Assembly: GCA_026929865.2 (NCBI GenBank)
Contig: CM049403.1
Span: forward strand, 5,441,501-5,505,500
DNA: 64,000 nt
Direction: 5' to 3'
Origin: Hyperoplus lanceolatus
Taxonomy: Eukaryota; Chordata; Actinopteri; Uranoscopiformes; Ammodytidae
The notes below the pieces were generated by a model. The model made no database searches. It saw only the letters and a program-made list of their open reading frames with translations, and had not been told where the DNA came from. Below are positions 12,589 to 24,100 of the stretch, piece after piece. Both the position numbers and the translations under genes were made by a program. Each line of letters starts with the position of its first letter. Within the stretch, counting starts at the first letter, position 1.

Positions 12589-12859
12589 GCTATATTGTAC
12601 TTTCACCCATTTAATTTCATTTTAATTGCTGCCACTCTTCACCACTATGTAAATGTTTCAATTGTTTTTTTGTTTTTTGTTTTTTTCTTCTCTTCACCTG
12701 TTGTTGTGTATTTGATGTATTTGCATTGAATATTGTGTATGCCTTGTTGTTTTTCCTTGGAATTTGTTTGAACTCGACGTCATTGAAAATTAGGGTCACC
12801 CCTCAATTGGTCTCTCGAGGATAAATAAAAGTTAAATGAAATGAAATGAAAATAGATAT

Positions 12860-13627
12860 GGGACTGGTCCAATCAAATATCGGGTGCCAATTCGGCCGTA
12901 ATTCCCTAATCCAATAGTGGACTGACCGCTCTGTGTCCCAATCCATATTCCAAGTCTTAAAGTTAATCCAGGTCTTTTCACCCCATTTTCATTGACTTCA
13001 ATTAAGTTGTTATACTGTATCTTTACAGCTGTTCGGTGATCTTTCTTTACTTTACACTTTTATTTCAAATATTGACCTCCAAAAACCTTATGGAGGAGTT
13101 ATCAATTTGCCATTGCTCTCTTTGAAATGATCTTATCATACTTTTTAAACTCATTTATAGTAATTTTCAAAAATATTATAAATATATATATAAAATATAT
13201 CTAAATTTGATGCATTTTTGTAAAACCTTTTCTTTTAATTAGAAGTGATGTGTGGTTTACTACAGCCTTGTGTAACTTTACACAGAATACCAAATGAAAG
13301 TAAATAAGGGATTGGTGCATCTCTAATACCGATACTGACATATATGTGGCCTTGTTTGATGCAGATTTAAGAAAAAATTGGAAAAACTTTGGGCAGGCAG
13401 TTTCAGTAGCTTGAGGCAAGAGAATAAATACGTCCTCTGATTGTACACACACACTGAAATATTCATATGAATCAATATTATAATACATCAGACTGTTAGT
13501 CAAACCACAAAGTTTGCAAACACAAAAACAAGCCAGCTTTGCGTGACGCAGGCAGCTGCCCCTTTGCACTGAAGTTTGTTGTGTGTGTAGCGTAATGAGA
13601 GATTCAACAGAAATATAATTTATTAAT
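12860..13627. other. No gene recognised
   Basis: AT-rich sequence upstream of exon 4. The open frame at 13,201-13,569 (-) has no recognisable domain. Confidence 0.5.
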
Positions 13628-13631
13628 TTAA

Positions 13632-13847
13632 AGGCCTACTTCACCGGTTTGAATATGAAGGTGTATTGAATTCTGAGATCCTATGTAGTATAAATGTGCG
13701 AAAAAAATTGAAATTGGTTCATCCTAGCCTGAGAAAAGGCAGAAAGAGTGTTTAGGATGAACCGATTTTAATTTTTTTTGCACATTTATACTACATAGGA
13801 TCTCAGAATTCAATACACCTTCATATTCAAATCGGTGAAGTAGGCCT
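13632..13847. mobile_element. Near-perfect hairpin MITE, 216 bp, TTAA-flanked
   Basis: Two arms of about 95 bp (13,632-13,726 and 13,753-13,847) are inverted copies with about four mismatches, around a 26-base loop. The ends start AGGCCTACTTCACCG. TTAA lies on both sides at 13,628-13,631 and 13,848-13,851. The transcript would fold into a long hairpin. Confidence 0.88.
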
Positions 13848-13851
13848 TTAA

Positions 13852-14938
<1,087 letters not shown>

Positions 14939-15159
14939 GACTACACGTTGACTATGTACTTCCAGCAGTACTGGAGAGATAAGAGACTGGCCTACACAGG
15001 GATCCCTCTCAACCTGACACTGGACAACAGAGTAGCAGACCAGCTCTGGGTTCCAGACACCTACTTCCTCAATGACAAGAAGTCCTTTGTCCACGGGGTC
15101 ACTGTTAAGAACCGTATGATCCGACTACACCCAGATGGCACTGTTCTCTATGGCCTCAG
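14939..15159 (+). CDS. gabrb3: GABA-A receptor beta subunit (beta-3-like), exon 4
   Basis: This 221-bp exon encodes 73 residues of the extracellular ligand-binding domain of a pentameric GABA-gated chloride channel. It begins [12 protein letters not shown] after a CTCCTGCAG acceptor and ends at TATGGCCTCAG followed by GTGAGC. Key segments are [19 protein letters not shown], with an N-glycosylation sequon, and [18 protein letters not shown]. Length and phase (starts 0, leaves 2 nt) match exon 4 of vertebrate GABRB genes. YWRDKRLAY is the beta-3 form; as I recall, beta-1 and beta-2 have SWKDKRLSY and AWRDKRLSY. Exons 1-3 are not visible in this window. Confidence 0.96.
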
Positions 15160-15256
15160 GTGAGCCCACACCTTCACTTACCTTTAGTGCAAACTCAAAA
15201 AAGCCTCGTCGTGGTGAATTCAGTAGGATTCCTTTAAGCAACCTTAGATAAAATTG

Positions 15257-15335
15257 GGGGGGCGCCCTTAGCTCAGTTGGTAGGGCGTCCCCCCCATGGG
15301 CCTCGGCCAGCAGCCGACCTGGGTTCAGTGGTTGA
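15257..15335 (+). repeat. tRNA-derived SINE fragment
   Basis: GGGCGCCCTTAGCTCAGTTG resembles a pol III A box and GACCTGGGTTCAGTGG a B box, spaced about 45 bp apart. It is truncated by the element that begins at 15,342, and no cloverleaf is intact. Confidence 0.5.
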
Positions 15336-15341
15336 CACTAA

Positions 15342-16350
15342 AGGTGCGAACACACTAGGCACTTTACACGCGTAAGATTTACGTGCGTAACGCAGCTAAA
15401 ATGTTGCTTCATCATTTTGTGTCAAAAATGGTTATACGTGCGTAACGTGCCTAGTCTCCCTCCCGATATTGTAATTCCCTAATCAACCATGGCTGCGATC
15501 AGACCCGACCCGACACAACAGCGTGCATGTCCGCACAAAAACAACAACAACACGGCCAACAACTGTGCCAAAAGACAAACTGAAAAGCACAAATAGCCTA
15601 GCATTAAAACAGCATTGCATATTCACGGCAGCTACATAACAAACACAGTTGCAGCAGCAAGGGTGCACGGCGGCGCAACATAAAGGCAAGTAGTCAAAAT
15701 TACCCTACCTGGCTGTGACAGGGGACCGTGACAGGGGACCGTGGCTGGCGTAGATCAACACCGGTGCTTCGTGTACTTGTCGTGAAAGTCCCGCGGACAT
15801 AGTCGTCATGTTTGGGTTCATAATATGAGGCGCTAGCCGCCCGCACACAAAAAGTTAACTAATGCTATACGGCGCTAACTTGTTTTATCGGCTAAAGCAC
15901 AGCTACACATATTCACTGAATTAACCAGGAAGTCCATTCTCCTGGTTTACTTTCCCCACGTCTTCTAACCCCGAGCGGCTTCATACAGCACCGGCCGCCC
16001 GCAATACATTTTCCTCCTCGGTGTCTCTCATCAGCCTCTGTGTACACTGTTCTCCCACCGTGCCAATGTATGTGACGTCGGGTCAAGCCCAACGCTGATT
16101 GGCCAACGCGGCTAATCGTCACGCGTAGGAGCGTAAAAAGTTCAATTTTTTGAACTCCTCGCGTAGCTGCGTAGGCGCGTAGGTGCGTATATACGCGGCT
16201 CATACGCGGCCAACGCGGCTAAAATGTTGTTTTAGCGCGAGTGGCGCACCTACGCGCCATGTACGCGCGTAAACCAATGGTTCCCTATGGAAAAACGGCC
16301 GATTTTATACGTGTCTGTACACGTGTAAAGTGCCTAGTGTGTTCGCACCT
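15342..16350. mobile_element. CpG-rich TIR element with TAA duplications (Harbinger-like)
   Basis: Left end AGGTGCGAACACACTAGGCA is matched by the inverted right end, and the similarity extends through ACTTTACACG. TAA lies on both sides (15,339-15,341 and 16,351-16,353), the 3-bp target duplication typical of PIF/Harbinger. The subterminal region is full of ACGCG/TACGCG motifs. The open frames inside have no transposase domain, so it is non-autonomous. Confidence 0.7.
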
Positions 16351-16607
16351 TAACGGTTGCCTGCTTGCCCGGGGCAACTGAAAATAATGTTTGGGCAAGT
16401 TGAGATTGCTTCTTGGTTGCCCGGATGGGCAAGTGGATTTTAGAGGGTTTGTCTGTAGTCTAGGCTATGTATTCATGTGTTTTACAGTCTGCAAAACATT
16501 TTTTTCCCGCTAACTCACACAAAATAGATCGGCTATATTCGCAATTGAGCAGCTGCCGCGCGGCAGCCAGCAGCATCACGGTCGCTCTTTCGCACTCGAT
16601 CTCTCTA

Positions 16608-16616
<9 letters not shown>

Positions 16617-16646
<30 letters not shown>
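16617..16646. repeat. (CA)n microsatellite
   Basis: Fifteen CA units following a CT-rich run. Confidence 0.9.
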
Positions 16647-16647
<1 letters not shown>

Positions 16648-18531
16648 CCTGTGTGCACGCAGTTTCGCTCTCTACATTCCGAAAGCCGGCTCTATTAGGC
16701 TATACAGACCTGGTTCCGCTATATTCAAAACCCAGAAATCAATAACATTTGAGCTTATTAACGATACCGCTATGGAGTCCAGTAGGCTAGGTCACATATA
16801 ATTTTAAATATCGAGTCGGGTCATCTTTGTCTAATTAGGCCTACTTCAGCGTATTATTCCATCACTGGACCGCATCATGGACTGTAAAAGTGTTCTACCT
16901 TCGTCTGCCGCTGCAGACGGGCTCCGCACCGTCTCATCATTCATTCAATTCAGCGGTGATCAACAAACGAGAGACTGTAGCAAGTCCCGCAGTTAAACGG
17001 TTAAAATGTGAAGTGTTCAGGTCGGCTCAGTAAAATGATTATTAGGCAAAGGTCAATAAAATGATATCATGATGTGTTCAAATGTAACATCAAGAAAATA
17101 AGAAATTTTAGTTTTTCGCGGGAAGCTTGAATAATAGCCTACAGTTTGGGTAAAAAACTTGTTTTCCCAGCAATATAAACTAAATAGTAGGCCTATGGAA
17201 TTATGACCTGCTTAAAGTCCTATCCTGAGCTCTGCTCATCTTATAAGCAATTAATACCCAGGAGGCAAAGTGATTTTATGGACATGGAGCGTTGTAAAAG
17301 GTTGTTCACCAAAAATGACATCTAGGACCTTCCATGATCACAACCTGGGTGGACAACCTTGTCAACAAGCTGCTGGAAAGCTACAGTGGGCCAACATAGC
17401 AAATCAGAACCACTGTTTAAGTGAATGGGGGTGAATGGGGATGGGCTAATGGGGAATTTTTTAAACTTATAGATATCATTATGAGACTTTGCCAGTTGAT
17501 TACTGCCATTAAAACAAACACTTTTTGTACTACAGTATTTTCCAAAATGTTTAAATAAATATGAAAAATCATCAATATCTTACTAATGATGCGAAAATTT
17601 GCATATCTGCAAAGCCCCAAAATCTAGATGTTGGAAGAAAACATACTTGAGTACATACTTGAATGTGAGTGCATTTTTTTCATTACAATATGAAAATAAT
17701 GATAAATAACAGAATGGACTGTACCTGATACAATCTCCATTAATTCCCATTCCTGTAGTAGGGCACAAGATATGGAGCCTGAAGACAGATTTAAGTACTA
17801 ACTGCAGCTGACGCCTATTTAAACTTGCCATTCATGTATCTTATGTCCTGATGAAAATCCAGATATGATACACTTTAACACTCACACATACTGTACATGA
17901 ATCTCCATTAGCCGGATAGGAAATCTTATTAGATCAGTTATACTCCTACACACATTCCAGTCTGATCCAGTGGGGAGCAGGAGAGATTATGTACAGTTTG
18001 TGTCCCTGAGAAACTGATGCATTTACACATTTTTATCTGGCCACCCGTGGTCCAAAGATTTAAACGATTGGCTAGCAGTCCATCTGTAACCCTTATTGGT
18101 TGCATTGACTCTTGTGTTGTTATGCTATTGCGTAGCTATCCGATCTTCCAAAGACGCATGAAGTGGCATATTAGTTTTTTGTTGAAGCCACTTAAGATGC
18201 AATCGTCACAACGTAATGCTGATACAGTGTCTCACATCAGCTCATATCACATAACTCATCTCACAGATGTCTCATATGCACTGTGGCCCATGATTGGATT
18301 CTCAAAAAGCCTGGAAGTGCCATAGGCAGTAATTGACAGAGACTCTGACTTTCAAACAAATGACAATAAACGTTGAAGATATTGCGTCTCGCTGTAATAA
18401 TTTTTTCTTTATCTTGTTACACAGACTTTAAAGGGGGCACGTCGCTATGAATCTGCCTTTGCATTGTCCTCTATTTGATATGTTGCTTTGGGGAAACAGG
18501 TGTCTTCAAATATGAATTGTTTTAAAAATGA

Positions 18532-19211
<680 letters not shown>

Positions 19212-19349
19212 ACGGCTACACAACAGACGACATCGAGTTTTACTGGAAAGGAGGAGACAGCGCAGTGACCGGGGTGACGCGCATCGAGCTCCCTCAGTTC
19301 TCCATAGTCGACTACAAGCTGGTTTCCAGGAACGTGGTCTTTTCCACAG
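19212..19349 (+). CDS. gabrb3: gabrb3 exon 6 (loops B, F and C of the GABA site)
   Basis: This 138-bp exon encodes [21 protein letters not shown] onward to [13 protein letters not shown] contributes loop B, and FSTG continues in exon 7 to loop C. On the beta side these form the principal face of the GABA pocket. The sequence mixes paralog signatures: AVTGVT, SIVDYKL and VVFSTG resemble beta-2, while LVSRNVVF and the following GAYPRLS resemble beta-3. At positions reported to support beta-3 homomer assembly it differs from mammalian beta-3 (Ser for Lys, Thr for Glu). Splice sites are TTTTGCAG and GTGAGT. Confidence 0.96.
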
Positions 19350-19750
19350 GTGAGTTCATTGCAAGGTCGTCTCAGTGTATTCTTTGTACTATCATTTCCC
19401 CCCCTTAACATGAAATATTCATGAATAGACAACGTCAAGGTTAAAAATCATCTTACGGTATTATCTATGAAGGAGTTCCCCACTGACTGACTGTGTGGTT
19501 GTAGTAGGTTTCATTAGATTCGATTGACAGTAGCCAAACAACCATGACAGGTTTTAAAGCTCCCATATTATACACTTTTCGGTTCTATTATACACCATAT
19601 TATATGATCTTAGTGGTCTTTAATACGTTTTTCCTTAATTGTTTGCTGAAAAAAACTTTCAGATAATTTATTGTACTATGCTGATGTTCAGCTAATCTCA
19701 CAATGGCCTGTTTTTTTAAAAAGAGCTGCAGCTCCTCTCGTAAATATACA

Positions 19751-19892
19751 ATCTTTGAGCTCCCCCGCCCCCTTCCGGAAGCGAAGCCATTGGCCTCGCC
19801 CTCTGTCCATAGGCCTTCCCACCAGCGTCTTTGCCTTGCCTGTAACTATGGTAACACCTGTTACCATAGTTACATTACCCACAACAAGAACC
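19751..19892 (+). promoter_or_regulatory. Probable promoter of the P2X7-like gene
   Basis: A GC-box-like CCCCGCCCCC and a palindromic ETS-type CTTCCGGAAG (about 19,762-19,782) are followed by a perfect inverted repeat at 19,841-19,874 (16-bp arms, CC spacer). Each arm contains a GTTACCATAGTTAC-like sequence resembling an RFX X-box. The ATG at 19,893 has a strong ACCATGG context. Assignment as a promoter is inference from motif clustering. Confidence 0.45.
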
Positions 19893-21138
19893 ATGGCTAG
19901 TGCTAGTAATGCAGGAGCTCAGCCGCACTTTGAACAGTTTGACCCGGAGTCGGACCCAGAACAACAAGAAGCTCCTGCCCAAGTTCAGACTTTGAGAATG
20001 CTGCAGGACGTTTCTGAATGGTAAATGACTGTTTATGTTGGGGGGGGGGGGGCAGGAGAGTCAGCCGGTGTGTGTGTTGGTATTGTGGCTCACCTGAAGA
20101 TAACAAGCTACCTACCTGGCTACATAAGCTATAATAACGAAACACACTGGCCACCAGTAGGCTACTTTCTCTGTGTTATTTATATTGTTATAAATGTTGT
20201 TCAACAAGTATTTACGTTTGAGTTGAGCAGTTAGTATATCATTTGTATGTGGGGAGTAGTGACAGGTAGATCACTGCTTCACCTATAATGGTATGTAATG
20301 CAATATTTTGAAGAAGCCTTTCAAAACGGCTTCCTTTGTTTAGCCTTTTTAAAATAATATATTATATGTATATAAATACATTTTGACAAATTCAGAAAAA
20401 GGTAATATTTATGTTAGCTTATTTGTCTAATTGCAGCTTACATTTGTCACATTCCATGACACTTACCTTATGTTATTCATTCTAGGTTATGAGACGAATA
20501 AAGCAGCTACAGGTAAAAGTTGCCTGCATGACAGACCATCCTGGCTTGGACCCTGTTTGCCTGAATGTGTTCTCTTTCCAGAATGCTTTCAACATATGGA
20601 CCATTACGACTAAGGGGAATAGAGCAGTAAGTACTTGTTTATATTTTGATCAGTATCATAACTATAATGTGTAATAATAGTAAATGCTGTTTATGAAAAT
20701 AAATCTCTGATTTTATACAGTCTTGCCTCACATTTCTTTAGTGGGAATTTGATTTGATGTTCACAACACACAAAATTATATAATACGTATACACCTTCCT
20801 ATAATTGGAGAATGTTATTATTGAAGATGAATTCACACGAGACCTTTTACAGACACTGTAAAGCATTTATTATAAACAAAAGTGTGGCTTTGCAGTGTAA
20901 TATATAATATATGTAAATAATATAAAACAAATGTACATTCACTGTCAGAATAATAATGTTTTCCAACTTTTCCAGTCGTTATAGATATTTAGCCTATCGA
21001 TGTTTTGTGAGCTGGTGCTGGGGCTTCCTTGGACGGAGGATAAGAGTCGTCATTCCAGCCTGTGTGGTGCTTCGGATTCGACAGGAGTTTCCTGACGCCC
21101 AGGGGACATATGTCGGGTTCAGACTGCCTCTTGATTGA
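19893..21138 (+). CDS. P2X7 cytoplasmic-domain (ballast)-like protein, incomplete model
   Basis: Three segments are visible. Segment 1 (19,893-20,020) begins MASASNAGAQPHFEQF and ends at SE before a GTAAATG donor. Segment 2 (20,486-20,626) includes CMTDHPGLDPVCLNVF, then GTAAGT. Segment 3 (20,976-21,138) encodes YRYLAYRCFVSWCWGFLG, then IRVVIPACVVLRIRQEFPD and GTYVGF, ending in TGA. This matches the C-terminal intracellular domain of P2X7 (compare CAYRCY, RIRKEFP and QYSGF in mammals). No channel domain is present. The phases do not join: segment 1 leaves 2 nt, segment 2 starts and ends at phase 0, and segment 3 needs 2 nt before it. The usual Cys-rich zinc-binding exon is not found. Exons may be missed or the gene may be decayed. 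Confidence 0.65.
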
Positions 21139-24100
21139 ACCGGGACACATAGCTTGCGATGACGTCCTCCTTGTCCGGCCGCTCATACTGTGAAGACAGG
21201 TCAGCTGGGATGGGAATCTTCAGAAGGTCTGCCATGTACGGTGTTGGGTCCACAAAGACATTCTCAAAGATGAGGTCCATCAAGTCATCCACAAACCCTG
21301 TGCAATAATTGACAAAAACGTTTTTATATATCATTTTGTATATATACCTATATATTTTTTTTTCGCATATTATGTTACTAATGGTGTTTATTTCTCAGGT
21401 TTATTTATTGTTGTATCTATTTATTATCAGTGTAAACACAAGTGTAATAGTGAATCTAACATGTACATAACAGTTTTTTGAGATAGATAAAAGGACAGTT
21501 TCACTTACGAAATGTGGGCTCTGTCTTCACTGGTTTGGCTCTGCATTCTCCCTTCCTGGCCTTTGGAAAGGACAGCTTGAAGAGAGGGTCTCCATCAGCA
21601 GTTCTGGCTTGTTGTCTGTTAGTGTTCTCATTGAAGTACAGGCCAGCCAGGTATAGTCTTCAAATACAGTAAAGTGAAAAATTAATAAGGGAAGTAATCA
21701 CAGAGAAAAAACACATGTTCTCAAGTTATGTTACCATTTACCTGCACAGCATCCCAAGAAATGGGAACACCACATTTTTTGGAGCATATCGAAGGATGAC
21801 GCTGTGAAAAGCCTCCAAAGATGAAGTCTGGTGGTGTGGACTGAGTTTCGCAACATCCTTCAAGATCCTCTTGTTTGTCATCACCTTCTCCATCTTGTAA
21901 AAAACAGGAGTTCCTAAAGATAAAAAAAAAACATATGTTTTTTACATCGTAACATAGTACTTAGTAATAACAGTATTTGCTCCGAATCTATAAAACAGGA
22001 TGTGTGATGTGTGTCTTATAAACAATTTTGATCACAGATTTTAAAAGCAAATTTGGTAAAGTTCCTGTGTATATGATTAACACACCTGCTGCCAGCCATT
22101 TACTGTGGTCCCTGGTTTGGCGGAGGGGATGAAGGCACACCGGAAAAATGGGATCCTCATGCGTATGAATGTCCTGAACATGGTTCAGGACGGAGATCCA
22201 TTTCGCCACTCTCTCTGGTCCGGTGGTTGAACTCGCTGCAGTCCAGTAAATGTGGTTTCTGATGGACGGGATCCACTTCTTCAGCTTTTCACAGTCCCTC
22301 AGTTTGGCTATCTGGTCCAGTTTCTTTGAAATGCCTGTAATTTACATTATGTAAATTTCTTTTCAATTAAAGTGAATCCATAGAAAGACAAACTTAGCTG
22401 TCGTAAGTAGCGCAGAACTTAAAAGTCAGTATGTTAATCTTTTATAAACATACAATTAAAAATGACACTGCTACTAAAACAGTACTAGCACTAGTAACAG
22501 CTGCTATGTGTGTGGATAGGCCATCGGTAGGATGCTCTTTCTGTAATGATCACGCATTGATTGATTCATATTATTTTGTGTACTTTCCCTTGGTGTTTGC
22601 ACATGTAAGTAGGTAAGGAAATATACCTTTCTCCATGTGCCATACATCATAGAACTGGGTGATGTTGCTTTCCCTCAGAAACTTCTGGATTTGTGGATGG
22701 CGATCAGTTACAATGCAATCCAGAGTCACACCACTTGCCTCCAACAATGCCAAGCTCCTCTTTAGACCTTCCTTTTCCATATGGTAACTTCCACCAACCT
22801 CATTGCTCTGTGCAAAAATTTCAAATGTATATACAAATTACAAAACAAATATAACATGGACAAATGTATGAATTTAAATTTTAAAAAGTGTTACAATTTA
22901 ATTTTCAACACTGACCTGAACCAACTGGATATCAACAACTGTGTTGGTCTTGAGGTCCATCATGGTGTAGCTACCAAACTTTGCACAGTGCCCTGTGATA
23001 AAAAAATTAAAATATTTTTCACTTTCGGTCATTATAGTCATTACCTTTTCTTTCACTGTGGTGTGTGGTATTTTGTCATCCTATGAGAGTACTAAAAGTA
23101 AAAAATACTATTTCTATAAAATGTCAAATACCTGGAGAGTCTGCCCTCATGTCACCACCGACTATAACTTTTTCCTCTTGACTGAGCTGGTGCAGCATCA
23201 CATCCTGTGTAGTTTTCCACATGTGTGCTACTGCTGGCTCGATGTACATCCTGGCATGTCGTCGGAAGGTGTCATACAGGAAAAGCTGCAGTTTCATTGC
23301 CTTGAAGATCTGATGGTAGATTAAAAAAAGACAAGATTTTTTTATAGTTGATAGCATAGTAGTTGTATAGCATTTTGTGTAATTTCCTCTGAACTTGATA
23401 CCCTGGATTTAGCAACATTACATAAAGGCCTATTGTTACTTCTCATTTACCTTTTCTAGTGTGAAAAAAGATGCTCCACTAACATACACTGCCGCAGAAA
23501 GGTGTATGTTCCCAGCTGGAGTACTTCCGAGGACAGGTTGACTTTTCCAATGTCTGGAGAACTGACAATTGGGGCACAGCTGGTCCACCGATAGAAAGGT
23601 CCCAATCCTTCGTGTTTTTACGTTGCATGCCCGCTTGCACACAGGACACACTGCAAACAGCTCCATAATGCAAGTCTCATACACTATGTATTTTTTGATC
23701 TGATGGGTGGGACATGATTCTTCAGCTCTGTAAAAATAAAAACAGAGCAACAAGTAATATGCTGTTAGGGCTTCATCTCTCATTTAGCACATCTTCAACG
23801 ATAGAAATGCTGTGAACTACTTTAGTAATTTTTTTGGAAACATGCAGTACAATTATTCAGACTCCATAATTGTCTGCTCGTAAATTGGCAACAAGTGATC
23901 AGTTACACACACAAGTAAGAATATTTGAGTAACTCACGTCGTATCCATGGCTGATGAGGAGTCTGCAGGGTCATATGAGTCATCCAGCTCCTGTGAAGAT
24001 CCACTTGAAGAGCTGCCCTCAAGTGGATTTTCGTCATCCTCCTCCTCCTCCTCCTGAAGGTCCAGACGAGGTCTCTTTGACGGTCTTGAGGACAAGTGTA

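Larger units (their letters stand above)
8402..12855 (+). mobile_element. L2/CR1-clade LINE, nearly full length but degenerate
   Basis: The order is an esterase-type ORF1, then an ORF2 with endonuclease and reverse transcriptase, a short 3' UTR, and an (ATGAA)n tail at about 12,834-12,852. The left edge abuts the MITE at 7996-8401, so the 5' end may be truncated there. No target duplication could be identified. Both ORFs carry stops or frameshifts. Confidence 0.85.

Noticed and set aside
15257-15335. tRNA gene
   Set aside because: A/B-box-like segments are present but no cloverleaf or acceptor stem, so it is better explained as a SINE head.
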